Origin: Caldilineaceae bacterium
Lineage (GTDB): Bacteria > Chloroflexota > Anaerolineae > Caldilineales > Caldilineaceae
Assembly: GCA_018003515.1 (NCBI GenBank)
Contig: JAGNDO010000002.1
Coordinates: forward strand, 121,360-185,359
Reading direction: 5' to 3'
Length of the DNA stretch: 64,000 nt
The notes beneath the pieces were generated by a model. That model ran no database searches, was not told the origin of the DNA, and was given only the letters and a program-made list of their open reading frames with translations. The position numbers were made by a program, and so were the translations under genes. Position 1 is the stretch's first letter. Each line of letters opens with the position of its first letter. Below are positions 1 through 15,425 of this stretch, in pieces.

Positions 1-1
1 C

Positions 2-1009
2 ACCCTGACCGGCGCGTCCCTGGGGTTGGATTTCCTGGCCAAGACTTGGCCCATCGCCCTGGCCCTCTATTTTGTGCGCATCGGGGCCATCTATATTGGG
101 GCCTTCACGGGCGGGGTGATGGCCCGAGAACCCATGAGCCACAACCGGGTGCGCTGGATGGCCTTTGTAACCCAAGCCGGGGTGGGGCTGGGGCTGGCCA
201 GAGAGGTGGCCGTCGAGTTCCCCGACTGGGGCCCCGCCTTCGCCGCCATGATCATTTCCCTGATCGTCCTCAACGAGACCACCGGACCGCTCTTCTTCAA
301 ATGGGCCATCAACCATGTGGGTGAAGCCCATAAACGGGGCGATTTTCAGACGGACAATGGACCGCAAATCGCCGTGATCATCGGTTTGGAAGGGCAAGGG
401 CTGGCCCTGGCCCGACAACTTCAGGGCCACGGCTGGGATGTGCGCATCGCCTCCCGCACGGCATCAGACCGTGATGACGTACTCAGCTCCGATGTCCCCA
501 TCACGCTTATTCCCGATCTAAAGCTGGAAACCTTGATGGCCTTGGAGGTGGGCAAGGCCTCCGCCCTGGTGGTCATGCTGTCGGACGAGGAAAATTACCA
601 AATTTGTGAACTGGCCTACGAACATTGCGGCACCCCGACCATTGTGGCCCGGCTAAACCACCAAGCCAACTACGACCGTTTCCACGATCTGGGCGTCCTG
701 GTGGTGGACCCGGCCAACGCTATGGTGCATGTGATGGAGCAATTTGTGCGCGCCCCCACCGCGGCCGCCCTGCTCATGGGCATGGAAGAGGGCCAGGAGA
801 TCGTGGATCTGGAGATGCGCAACCCCAATCTCCACGGCATCGCCCTGCACGATCTGCGTCTGCCCTTGGACACCCTGATCCTCTCGGTGCATCGAGGCAA
901 CCAGATGCTTATTTCCCACGGCTATACCATCCTCCACACGGGGGATCGGGTCACGGTTCTGGGCAGCACAGAGAGTTTGGTCGAGGTAGGGCGGCGACTT
1001 AGTGCGTAA
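2..1009 (+). CDS. Cation:proton antiporter, C-terminal part with TrkA-N/TrkA-C (partial)
   Basis: The frame is open to the window edge, so the N-terminus lies upstream. The visible protein starts inside a membrane domain: two hydrophobic segments flank a conserved loop (WMAFVTQAGVGLGLA), and a second segment runs through IVLNETTGPLFF. This matches the end of the CPA-type Na+/H+ exchanger membrane domain. A Rossmann-like RCK domain follows (IAVIIGLEGQGLALARQL), then a TrkA-C domain ending near TGDRVTVLG. In this family the RCK part senses nucleotides or ligands and gates cation/proton exchange at the cytoplasmic membrane. The substrate ion cannot be told from this fragment. The next gene starts 96 bases downstream with its own ribosome binding site. 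Confidence 0.8.
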   Translation, partial: TLTGASLGLDFLAKTWPIALALYFVRIGAIYIGAFTGGVMAREPMSHNRVRWMAFVTQAGVGLGLAREVAVEFPDWGPAFAAMIISLIVLNETTGPLFFKWAINHVGEAHKRGDFQTDNGPQIAVIIGLEGQGLALARQLQGHGWDVRIASRTASDRDDVLSSDVPITLIPDLKLETLMALEVGKASALVVMLSDEENYQICELAYEHCGTPTIVARLNHQANYDRFHDLGVLVVDPANAMVHVMEQFVRAPTAAALLMGMEEGQEIVDLEMRNPNLHGIALHDLRLPLDTLILSVHRGNQMLISHGYTILHTGDRVTVLGSTESLVEVGRRLSA

Positions 1010-1105
1010 AAATGTGAGCCTGATTCCAGGCCGACGGCTGATTTTAGGGCAAAATAGGCCCATCAACCAAGAACCACCCATGACCATTCAAAGAGGGAGC
1101 GCAGC

Positions 1106-1729
1106 ATGACACAATCCAAACGCATGAGCCGCAAAGAGCGCCAGGAACAGATGGCACAAAAAAAGCGCACCCAGAATATGCTGGTCTACGGTGGCGGCGC
1201 CGTCGTCGCCCTATTGCTGATCTATATCATCTATTTGGGCGTGCGTCCGGCCCAGCCCGTGGGCCAGGAGCAGATTCTGTCCACCCAGGGCAACAGCCAC
1301 ATCGCCGACGGCAGCCGCAGCCCCACGGCCTACAACAGCACGCCGCCCACCTCCGGTCCTCACTATCCCGGCATCGCCCCCTGGGGATCCTACACCCGGC
1401 CCTTCGTCTATGAGCAGCTACTCCACAACCTGGAAGATGGCGGCGTGGTGATCTACTATCAATGCGCCGATGGCTGCTCGGATCTGGTTGACCAGTTGGA
1501 TTCCGTGGTGCAGCCTTATTTGAGCCAAAACAAGCACGTGGTCTTGGTTCCCAACGACCCCGCCTGGACCAACGATGGCAGCGCAACCTGGCACCAGGAC
1601 ATGGGATCCCGTATCGCCCTCACCGCCTGGCAGCGCTTGGACAAGTTTGACGATTTCGACGCCGCGCGCATCCGCCAGTTCATCGACGCCTTCGAGGGCA
1701 TCGACAACCACGCCGGGTCAACCGGCTGA
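1106..1729 (+). CDS. DUF3105 membrane-anchored protein
   Basis: 207 aa with a basic cytoplasmic N-terminus, one membrane helix at about residues 27-46, and an exported domain. The domain carries the DUF3105 signature: YNSTPPTSGPHYP, then EQLLHNLEDGGVVIYY, and a close cysteine pair (CADGCSD). The family's function is unknown; it is common in actinobacteria and Chloroflexota. GAGGGAG lies 8 bases before the ATG and fixes the start. The DUF1624 gene begins 6 bases after the stop, so the two are probably cotranscribed. Confidence 0.85.
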   Translation: MTQSKRMSRKERQEQMAQKKRTQNMLVYGGGAVVALLLIYIIYLGVRPAQPVGQEQILSTQGNSHIADGSRSPTAYNSTPPTSGPHYPGIAPWGSYTRPFVYEQLLHNLEDGGVVIYYQCADGCSDLVDQLDSVVQPYLSQNKHVVLVPNDPAWTNDGSATWHQDMGSRIALTAWQRLDKFDDFDAARIRQFIDAFEGIDNHAGSTG

Positions 1730-1735
1730 TCCCCA

Positions 1736-2536
1736 ATGTCAAAAAAACCAAGCCCATCCTCTTCCCGATCCGGTCACTTTTGGGAAATCGACGCACTGCG
1801 GGGGGTCGCCATCGTCATGATGGTGACCTTCCATTTTGTCTATGACCTGTACGCCTTTGGCATCAGCAACACCCTCTTTGAAGATCGCTTCTGGCACTAC
1901 TTCCAGCGCACCACGGCCAGTCTCTTCATTGGGCTGGTGGGGGTCTCCCTGGCCGTCAGCTATGCCCGCACGGCCCAGGGCTACGCGGAGCGGAGCCAGC
2001 CCGTGCCAAGCATGGGCCGCAAATATCTGGCCCGGGGTGGCCGTCTGCTGGGCTGGGGGCTGCTGATCTCCACCGTCACCTACTTCGCCCTGGGGCCGGA
2101 TGCCTATATCCAGTTCGGCATTCTGCACTTCATCGGTGCCAGTGTGATCCTGGCCGCGCCTTTTCTTGGGGGGAAAATCCTAGGCAACTCTTGGGTGATT
2201 TTGATCGGGGGGGCGACCTTGTTACTCTTGGGACCGATAGTGACGGGGGGGCCAGTGGATTTCCCTTGGCTGCTCTGGCTGGGTTTTGTGCCCGCCGGCT
2301 ATCAGGCCGTGGACTACTTCCCCCTGATCCCCTGGTTTGGCCTGGTGCTGATCGGCCTCTTTTTGGGCCGCGTCCTCTATGCCGACAACCGCCGCCGCCT
2401 GCCCCTGCCGGATCTTTCCCGGCTTTTACCCATCAAAGCCCTGCAATGGCTGGGGCAAAGATCCTTGCCCATCTATCTGCTGCACCAGATCATCCTCTAC
2501 GCCCTCTTTGTCCTCTTCACCGGGGGGCTGTGGTGA
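1736..2536 (+). CDS. DUF1624 / heparan-alpha-glucosaminide N-acetyltransferase-like membrane protein
   Basis: 266 aa polytopic membrane protein. It opens with the DUF1624 signature (WEIDALRGVAIVMMVTFHFVYDL) and has about seven hydrophobic segments. The C-terminus holds the LGQRSLPIYLLHQ segment seen in acyltransferase-3-like families. Relatives are membrane acyltransferases or uncharacterised; the acyl acceptor here is unknown. It follows the DUF3105 gene by 6 bases, and its TGA overlaps the GTG of the next gene (GTGA), which suggests translational coupling. Confidence 0.8.
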   Translation: MSKKPSPSSSRSGHFWEIDALRGVAIVMMVTFHFVYDLYAFGISNTLFEDRFWHYFQRTTASLFIGLVGVSLAVSYARTAQGYAERSQPVPSMGRKYLARGGRLLGWGLLISTVTYFALGPDAYIQFGILHFIGASVILAAPFLGGKILGNSWVILIGGATLLLLGPIVTGGPVDFPWLLWLGFVPAGYQAVDYFPLIPWFGLVLIGLFLGRVLYADNRRRLPLPDLSRLLPIKALQWLGQRSLPIYLLHQIILYALFVLFTGGLW

Positions 2537-3210
2537 CCCCGGCCCCCGTGCTGCCCAGGGTGCGCCAATGCGCGGACCCCGCCTGCCGCTTCCGCTATCC
2601 CATCGCCGACGCCCGCTCGGATCGCCCCCACTGCCCCCTGTGCGGCGCGGAGACCCTGATCACCCACACCTGGCCCGGCACCCAGCCCGAAGCCACGGAT
2701 TCTGCGCCGTCCGCCGCCCCCACCCGCCCGGTGGAGGCACTCTTGGACAACATCCGCAGCACCCACAACGTCGGCTCCATCCTGCGCACGGCAGACGGCG
2801 CGGGTGTCCGCCATGTGCATCTGGCCGGCATCACTCCCCACGGGGACAACCCCAAGGTGGCCAAGACCGCCCTGGGGGCCGAAAGCCATGTGCCGTGGAC
2901 GCATCACCGCAACGGCGTGGACGCCCTCCTGGCCCTGCACACCCAGGGCAAGCAGATCTGGGCGCTGGAACTCACCCCCACCGCCCTGCCCCTGGCCCAG
3001 GCCGTGACCGCATGGCCCGCCCAGCCCGACACAGGGGCGCTGATCCCCGTGGTCCTGGTGGTGGGCAACGAAGTCACCGGCATCGACCCGGCCATTGTTG
3101 CCTTGGCCGACCGGGTGGTGGCCATCCCCATGCACGGCAGCAAGCGATCCCTCAACGTGGCCGTGGCCTTTGGCGTGGCCGCCTATTTTCTGGTCGGGGG
3201 GTTTCAATAG
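2533..3210 (+). CDS. TrmH/SpoU-family RNA 2'-O-methyltransferase with N-terminal zinc ribbon
   Basis: 225 aa from a GTG that overlaps the upstream stop. The N-terminal 40 residues form a four-cysteine zinc ribbon (CADPAC, then CPLC). After a short linker come the SPOUT motifs: motif 1 [19 protein letters not shown], motif 2 [12 protein letters not shown], motif 3 [17 protein letters not shown]. These build the trefoil-knot SAM site of TrmH/RlmB-type 2'-O-ribose methylases. The target nucleotide in tRNA or rRNA cannot be assigned. The frame is open further upstream, but that part only shadows the DUF1624 gene. Confidence 0.88.
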   Translation: MTPAPVLPRVRQCADPACRFRYPIADARSDRPHCPLCGAETLITHTWPGTQPEATDSAPSAAPTRPVEALLDNIRSTHNVGSILRTADGAGVRHVHLAGITPHGDNPKVAKTALGAESHVPWTHHRNGVDALLALHTQGKQIWALELTPTALPLAQAVTAWPAQPDTGALIPVVLVVGNEVTGIDPAIVALADRVVAIPMHGSKRSLNVAVAFGVAAYFLVGGFQ

Positions 3211-3365
3211 TAGGGGCACCCGGTGACTTCTGAAAAGCCCTGGGCACTTCAACCGCAATTGACAGAAACCGTCCCTTGTGCGAAGATCGCTCTTGTCGCT
3301 TTGCTCAGGGCAGTCTATCGGCTCGTCATCCGCCTATTTTCATTCAAAAGAACCCTTTCATTGCC

Positions 3366-4238
3366 ATGAACAGACTCTCAACTCTGCTAGATCGCTACAG
3401 TCTGCGTATCGCCCTGGTCGCCGCCTGGGTGGCCATGATGGGCAGCCTCTATTTCAGCGAGGTACGCCACTACATCCCGTGCCAACTCTGCTGGTATCAG
3501 CGCATCATCATGTATCCCCTCACGGGCATCATCGCCTTTGGGCTGTTGCGCAAAGACACCAACACCCCCCATGTGGTGCTGCCCTTCTCCGTGTTGGGCA
3601 TGGGGGTCGCCACCTATCACTATCTGCTGCAAAAGACCACCCTCTTTTCCACCGTCAGCACCTGCCAGGTGGGGGTACCCTGCACCACCATGTGGATCAA
3701 TTGGTTTGGCTTTGTCACCATCCCCTTCCTCTCCCTGGCCGCCTTCACCCTCATCACCGCCATGTGCCTGGTGGCCCTCTTCGCCGCCGAGCCGGTGATC
3801 GACCCGGAAAAACGCGCACCCTGGATCTCCGTGGTGGGGCTGATCGGCCTGGTGATGATCGTCTTCAGCGGTCTGTGGGGCACAGGGACCGAGGCTGCCT
3901 TGGCGGATGTCCCCCCTGCCCAATCCTCCGCCGCGGGTACGCAGACCGGGCAATCCCTGGCCATCGCCTATGACGGGGCCACGCTCTACCGTCAGGCGTG
4001 CGGGGGATGTCACGGCATGCAGGCGGAGGGGGTCACGGGGCTGGGGCCAACCTTTGTGCAGAACCAGTTTATGCAAGAGAAGAGCGACGACGAACTGCTG
4101 GCCTTTATCGAAACCGGCCGCGGGCTGGAAGACCCCCTCAACACCACCAAGCTGATCATGCCCGCCTGGGGTGGCCGCCCGGATTTGAATCCTGAACAGT
4201 TCAAGGCCATCATTGCCTATCTGCGCACGCTGCAATAA
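3366..4238 (+). CDS. DsbB-type disulfide oxidoreductase fused to a cytochrome c domain
   Basis: 290 aa. Residues 1-175 are a four-helix DsbB-like domain with the redox pairs C39-x2-C42 (PCQLCW) and C100-x5-C106 (TCQVGVPC), followed by a helix at about 150-170. From about residue 195 there is a class I cytochrome c domain with one heme site, C212-GG-C215-H216, and a likely axial Met265 in LIMPAWGGRP. DsbB oxidises a DsbA-type partner and normally passes electrons to quinone; the fused heme domain offers a direct route to the cytochrome chain. The ATG at 3366 is chosen because the first helix follows it; an open frame reaches back to 3276. A strong terminator follows. Confidence 0.85.
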   Translation: MNRLSTLLDRYSLRIALVAAWVAMMGSLYFSEVRHYIPCQLCWYQRIIMYPLTGIIAFGLLRKDTNTPHVVLPFSVLGMGVATYHYLLQKTTLFSTVSTCQVGVPCTTMWINWFGFVTIPFLSLAAFTLITAMCLVALFAAEPVIDPEKRAPWISVVGLIGLVMIVFSGLWGTGTEAALADVPPAQSSAAGTQTGQSLAIAYDGATLYRQACGGCHGMQAEGVTGLGPTFVQNQFMQEKSDDELLAFIETGRGLEDPLNTTKLIMPAWGGRPDLNPEQFKAIIAYLRTLQ

Positions 4239-4265
4239 CCCGCCCACCCAAACCGGCCTCTCAAC

Positions 4266-4317
4266 GGCCCACCCCTCACCGGAATCTGATTCCGGTGAGG
4301 GGTGGGCCGCTTTTTTT
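4266..4317 (+). terminator. Rho-independent terminator after the DsbB-cytochrome c gene
   Basis: A perfect 20-bp stem (4266-4285 with 4289-4308), 3-base loop, then GC and seven T (4311-4317). It lies 27 bases after the stop codon. Confidence 0.95.
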
Positions 4318-4321
4318 GTAA

Positions 4322-4400
4322 GCCATCACGCCCCCGGCCCCCAATTCTGAGAGAGGTTGTGGACAGCTTCCCCAAGGTTGGGCAACTAAGGGGCGGCAGT
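4322..4400. repeat. Interspersed palindromic repeat R3, copy a (degenerate)
   Basis: Contains the family core: CCCCCAATTCT, GTGGACAG and CCCCAAGGTTGG in that order. Other copies are at about 23062, 41971, 42160, 57361 and 57695. It fills the first part of the 390-base gap before the next gene; the rest is AT-richer promoter sequence. Confidence 0.7.
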
Positions 4401-4548
4401 CTATTGCCGAATAAAAAACAACATTTTCACATTTTCGCGCCCTGTTCTGATGGAAGCAATCCGCTGACATCTCCACTTTTTCTTGCTCCACACGATGACC
4501 TAATGACATTTTTGGAAAAATCCTGTGCGCTATTTACCAACATATTGG

Positions 4549-4576
4549 TTGATTTATCGGGTACGTAGTGGATAAT
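4549..4576 (+). promoter_or_regulatory. Possible sigma-70 type promoter
   Basis: TTGATT (4549-4554) and GATAAT (4571-4576) are separated by 16 bases in an AT-rich stretch upstream of the gene at 4708. The start codon is about 125 bases further on, so a closer promoter is also possible. Confidence 0.4.
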
Positions 4577-4707
4577 TACGGGCAAATACGTACTAAATTT
4601 ACAAAAATAATGTGTTTTTCTGTCAGCAGCTTGCAAGCTTGTTTTTGGGGAAATGGATGTACACTGGTAACAAGAAATCGACCTGACAGCCAACGGAGAC
4701 ACCAGAA

Positions 4708-5160
4708 ATGACCACTCAGCCCAAGAACGTCACCCTCATCACCGCCCTCATCATCGCCATTCTCTTCGTCGTCACCAGCGTCGGTTTCGCCGCTGCCAAC
4801 ACCAACGACGCTGGCTTTGTCACCGGGACCACCTGGTTCGACAGCAACGAGAACGACATGCGAGAGCCGACTGAGACCGTCGCCCCCAATACCGCCGTTT
4901 ACCTGCGGCTGGTGGACGCCAACGTTGCAATGGCTGGCGGCATGGTGGTCTTCTCCGATGCCAACGGCATCTTCGACTTCGGTTCCGTGGCCTTTGGCAC
5001 CTACGAAGTCCAGGCCGAAAATGGCGACACAGTTGAAATCACCCTGAGCGAAGTCAACAGCGCCGTCAGCGTAGACATTGCGGTCAACGACTCCATCACC
5101 GCCCCAGTCGTCCAGGGCTACCCGGTACATCAGATTTTCCTACCCCTGGTGATTCGCTAA
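4708..5160 (+). CDS. Small secreted SdrD/Cna-B-like protein with C-terminal FLPLVIR tail
   Basis: 150 aa. A hydrophobic signal segment at residues 9-28 ends in AAA and is followed by a single beta-sandwich resembling SdrD-B/Cna-B modules. Typical landmarks are GTTWFDSNENDMREPTE near its start and DANGIFDFGSVAFGTYEV in the middle. The C-terminus is HQIFLPLVIR, a short hydrophobic-basic tail of the kind that recurs in exported Chloroflexota proteins; a role in retention or sorting is only a hypothesis. The spacing GGAGACACCAGAAATG supports this start. The gene stands alone, with a hairpin 28 bases after its stop. Confidence 0.75.
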   Translation: MTTQPKNVTLITALIIAILFVVTSVGFAAANTNDAGFVTGTTWFDSNENDMREPTETVAPNTAVYLRLVDANVAMAGGMVVFSDANGIFDFGSVAFGTYEVQAENGDTVEITLSEVNSAVSVDIAVNDSITAPVVQGYPVHQIFLPLVIR

Positions 5161-5188
5161 CCCTTTCGCCCCACAAACTGACCTTCAA

Positions 5189-5216
5189 CGAACCCCTTGG
5201 CTAGCCAAGGGGTTCG
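5189..5216 (+). terminator. Palindromic hairpin, probable terminator
   Basis: A perfect 28-base palindrome (14-bp arms) 28 bases after the stop of the small secreted protein. There is no T-run after it, so it may act as an mRNA end stabiliser rather than a true intrinsic terminator. Confidence 0.55.
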
Positions 5217-5234
5217 TCGCGTCTGGGGGTATAG

Positions 5235-5260
5235 TATAGACGCAAGATTTTGCGTCTATA
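5235..5260. promoter_or_regulatory. Hairpin upstream of the amylopullulanase gene
   Basis: An 11-bp perfect inverted repeat (TATAGACGCAA, 5235-5245, with 5250-5260) around a GATT loop. It lies 119 bases before the amylopullulanase start and could be an operator or leader hairpin. No regulator is known. Confidence 0.35.
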
Positions 5261-5378
5261 CCGGGCGCGGGTGATTCTTTCTGCTTTGACAGCGCAACCG
5301 GTTGCCAACTATAATCAGGCAGCTACCCCAAATCCCATTTCCACGCGAACGCCCAAACTTACCCCAAAGGAGTTTCCC

Positions 5379-12623
<7,245 letters not shown>

Positions 12624-12633
12624 ATCGTCTATC

Positions 12634-12679
12634 GATCAAAAAACGCCCCGGCGCAGTGGTGCCGGGGCGTTTTTTGATC
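12634..12679. terminator. Bidirectional terminator
   Basis: GATC plus A-run, then a GC stem (ACGCCCCGGC with its complement) and T-run plus GATC form an almost perfect symmetric hairpin. It lies 10 bases after the amylopullulanase stop and could also serve the convergent gene at 12882-13808. Confidence 0.9.
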
Positions 12680-12687
12680 CCAGATCT

Positions 12688-12890
12688 CGTTCCCACGCTC
12701 TGCGTGGGAACGCCTACTCGGCGCTCTGCGCCACGGGACGCTGGAGCGTCCGGGGGCATTCCCACGCGGAGCGTGGGAACGAGGGATGAGTAGTTTTACC
12801 GCTCCGGCGCTCTGTGCCACGGGACGCTGGAGCGTCCGGGGGCGTTCCCACGCAGAGCGTGGGAACGAGGGATGAGTAGTTTTACCGCTC
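12688..12890. repeat. Repeat R1: REP-like palindrome plus an 86-bp tandem duplication
   Basis: 12688-12712 is a REP-type palindrome (CGTTCCCACGC, TCT loop, complement). It is followed by two nearly identical 86-base units, 12719-12804 and 12805-12890, which differ at three or four positions. Each holds GACGCTGGAGCGTC and another CGTTCCCACGC palindrome. The second unit includes the last two codons and the stop of the minus-strand gene, so the duplication copied the gene's end. Confidence 0.92.
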
Positions 12891-13808
12891 TGAATAGGGG
12901 CGGGTGATGGTTTCGGCGTAGCCGGAGAGTACGGTCTCGGTCAGGCGGGCCAGGTTGTCGCCGTCTTTGGGGAAGCTGACCACGAAGCTGTCCAGATAGA
13001 TGCGGCCAGCGGGCAGGAGCATTTCGCCGGGGAAGCCGTGGCTGACCATGCGCTCGGTCACATCCGCCACGAGGGTCTCGGCGTCTGCTTTGGCCACGCC
13101 GGGCAGGGCCACCATCACCGAGCCGGTGGAAAAGGCGGCGACCACAGCGTCGGGATCTGCGCTGTCGATAAACTGGGTGAGTTGGTCCAACATTTCCTGG
13201 GCGGCGGTTTTCCCAAAGGCGTTGGTCACTTCGTCGAAATAGCGAATGCCGATCATGCCCAGCGTAAACGGTTTCTTGTCGCTGCGGGCCTGATGAAAGG
13301 CCTGGGCCACCCGGCGCTGAAAGTCCAGCATGGGGTCAACCGGCTCATCCGGGGCGGCATTCCGCGCCGAGGCCTGGGCCGGGGGGGAAGCCGTGTCACC
13401 CATTCGATCCAAAAGGGCGGCCAGGGCGGCGACCAAGACAGACAGGGCGGTGACAAACAGGCCCGTGCTGTTGGCTTGAAAGGCAACGAGCAACAGGAGT
13501 AACAGGCCCAGGGCCAAGATGGCAAAAATCACCTCTTGGAAGAGAAGTCCTCTGCTCTCACGACGCACTTTTAGACCAAACGACAAGGCCTGAAAGATCA
13601 GACAGAGCAAGATTCCGCCCAGGATGGCGAAAATCGCCTGTTGTCGGCCAATGTCCGCGCCGGGCGAACTGGTGCGCAGAAAATTGGCCAGTTCCACCAG
13701 CAAACTCAGGGCCGACCGGCTGCCCAGCCAGGGCGAAAGGGCATAGCCAAAGAAGGCCAACACAATACCTGTGGCGTTGATCCAACGGATGCGAGATACA
13801 TGGGTCAT
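12882..13808 (-). CDS. Membrane protein with degenerate GGDEF-like domain
   Basis: 308 aa. The first half has four hydrophobic segments, a likely membrane sensor or anchor. The second half (from about residue 160) has a diguanylate-cyclase-like fold pattern: MLDFQRRVAQAFHQARSD, FTLGMIGIRYFDEVTNAFG, and VVAAFSTGSVMVALPG where GGDEF should be. The active-site motif is lost, so cyclase activity is unlikely; a regulatory or nucleotide-binding role is possible. The ATG at 13808 follows GAGG at a good distance. Its stop lies inside the second unit of tandem repeat R1. Confidence 0.65.
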   Translation of the reverse strand: MTHVSRIRWINATGIVLAFFGYALSPWLGSRSALSLLVELANFLRTSSPGADIGRQQAIFAILGGILLCLIFQALSFGLKVRRESRGLLFQEVIFAILALGLLLLLLVAFQANSTGLFVTALSVLVAALAALLDRMGDTASPPAQASARNAAPDEPVDPMLDFQRRVAQAFHQARSDKKPFTLGMIGIRYFDEVTNAFGKTAAQEMLDQLTQFIDSADPDAVVAAFSTGSVMVALPGVAKADAETLVADVTERMVSHGFPGEMLLPAGRIYLDSFVVSFPKDGDNLARLTETVLSGYAETITRPYSER

Positions 13809-13848
13809 GGCTTGAGTCCTCACGATATTTTACCGGCGCGCTTACTCA

Positions 13849-15279
13849 TTACTCGTTCAACAAACTCAGAGCCGCCTCAAAGTCTTGGGCGAAGAAGCGG
13901 GCGTAGACTTGCCGGATCAGGGCCTCGGTCTGAGGACCGGGGGCTTCCCGGCGCAGGGCCAGGATACGGGCCGGGATCTCCAGGGCGGATGGGGGCATGT
14001 CTCGCCCGGTGTAGGCGCGAGCTTTGTCTTGCGTGGCCGCCAGAAGATCCGTCCCCCCAGCCAGGGTCGGCTCGATCTGGGTGCCCTCGTTCCAATCGTT
14101 CCAGGTGACGATCTGCACCCAAGTGGGTTGGCCCGGCGCTTCTTGGGCCTGGGCTTTGAGGGCCAGATCCCAGGTTTGATCGTACACGGCACCGCCCTGG
14201 CCATCGATAGACCGGGGCGTGTTGCCCCATCCCCCCACCCGGCTGTCATCGAAGGCGGGCCACACGCTGCCCACGGTCAGGTCCAGGGCATGAAGTCGGG
14301 TGCGGAGATCCATCTCTGGATAGACCCAGTTGGCATAGTCCTCGCCCCAGTCCAGGGGGTTGTCGTTAGCCCCGCTTATCCAAGAAAAGAAACCGTCCAC
14401 CACATCCAAGAATTCGATCTCCGCCCCCATATACAGCAGGTAATGAGGCGGCAAATTCCGACGCACCTGGGCCAACTGCTGAGGTGACAACAACCCTGGC
14501 TTGCCATCCTGCCAGGCCTGAAAGTAAAAGATCACGGGCAGGCCCCGAAAGGTCAGGTAGGCGGGCTGGGTGGCATAGCTGGTCAGAACCTGGGTCAAAT
14601 GTGCGGTCAGTTGGGTCTGGCGATCAGCGGCATCCACACCCAGTAGAATCTTCTCCTCGTAAGCCAGCCCGACAAAAAAGGAGAGGCCATGCGTGCGCTG
14701 CCATTGATCGACGGCGTCCAAGGTCTGCTCAAAGGCATGATCGATGCCGCCATCATCCTGGGGACCATACCAGTCTATCACAAAGCCGTCAATGCCCGCG
14801 GCCCAGGCCGAGGCGATCTGATATTCGATCACCGCCGGGTCGGATGAATCGTAGGGGCCGATCAGGGGATAGTCCACGGCGGCGATCTGGCGCAGACCGT
14901 CTTCGGCCACTTGGTCCGGCAGGCTGTCGCCGAGGTCAAATTGTCCGTTGCCATTGGGATCCCACTGCCAATGTTCCCAGCGTCCGCTGAAGGCACGGGT
15001 TTTGAACCAGGTCATATAGTGGGCCAGAATCAGCGCCTGACCCGGCGGGGCGACCGTTGAGACCGTCTGGCTGATCGGTGGGGCAGGTGTTGACATGGGG
15101 ATGGACGGCTGCACCGGGGGGGAGGATACGCCGGGTGTTTCGGGGACCGAGATCCCGTCGATAGTTTGGGCATAGACCCAATCCGCCCCCTCCCCGCCCA
15201 CGCACGCGCCCAGGGCCAGGAGAGCCAGGCCGAGGAGCAGACATACTTTGTGGGAAAGACGCGGGCGCGGGTGGGACAT
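13849..15279 (-). CDS. GH99-like (WbsX/endo-mannanase fold) lipoprotein
   Basis: 476 aa with a lipoprotein signal peptide (LLLGLALLALGAC, lipobox LGAC) and a Pro/Ser/Thr linker to about residue 75. The catalytic region resembles GH99/WbsX proteins: LILAHYMTWFKT at the start, DGFVIDWYGPQDD, FFVGLAYEE, FYFQAWQDGKPG, and VQIVTWNDWNEGTQIEP near the end. This fold acts on alpha-mannans or related glycans or takes part in surface polysaccharide processing; the substrate here is unknown. No good ribosome binding site precedes 15279 or the alternative TTG at 15300, although a perfect one sits further upstream at 15345-15353. Confidence 0.72.
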   Translation of the reverse strand: MSHPRPRLSHKVCLLLGLALLALGACVGGEGADWVYAQTIDGISVPETPGVSSPPVQPSIPMSTPAPPISQTVSTVAPPGQALILAHYMTWFKTRAFSGRWEHWQWDPNGNGQFDLGDSLPDQVAEDGLRQIAAVDYPLIGPYDSSDPAVIEYQIASAWAAGIDGFVIDWYGPQDDGGIDHAFEQTLDAVDQWQRTHGLSFFVGLAYEEKILLGVDAADRQTQLTAHLTQVLTSYATQPAYLTFRGLPVIFYFQAWQDGKPGLLSPQQLAQVRRNLPPHYLLYMGAEIEFLDVVDGFFSWISGANDNPLDWGEDYANWVYPEMDLRTRLHALDLTVGSVWPAFDDSRVGGWGNTPRSIDGQGGAVYDQTWDLALKAQAQEAPGQPTWVQIVTWNDWNEGTQIEPTLAGGTDLLAATQDKARAYTGRDMPPSALEIPARILALRREAPGPQTEALIRQVYARFFAQDFEAALSLLNE

Positions 15280-15344
15280 GGTTAGGCCGATTTCGGGCAA
15301 AAGAGATTTGGACCGGGGGGCCGCTGGACTCGAAACGTAATCAT

Positions 15345-15353
15345 ACCTCCTTT
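15345..15353 (-). promoter_or_regulatory. Strong Shine-Dalgarno AAAGGAGGT with no properly spaced start
   Basis: AAAGGAGGT on the minus strand is followed at once by ATG (15344-15342), which opens a 20-codon frame ending at 15282, just before the GH99-like start at 15279. The SD-to-ATG spacing is too short for normal initiation. It may be a leader peptide or standby site for the lipoprotein gene, or chance. Confidence 0.35.
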
Positions 15354-15425
15354 GGGGTCTGGCGTAAATAGTACCCTTAGTCTCTCACAACATCCAGCTT
15401 TGATATCCGCAGGGGTCGTGCTAGC

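Noticed and set aside
12688..12890. Possible CRISPR array
   Set aside because: Two tandem 86-base units with internal palindromes and no spacers; no cas genes nearby.
12882..13808. Active diguanylate cyclase
   Set aside because: The GGDEF site is replaced (STGSVMVAL region), so I call it a degenerate domain only.
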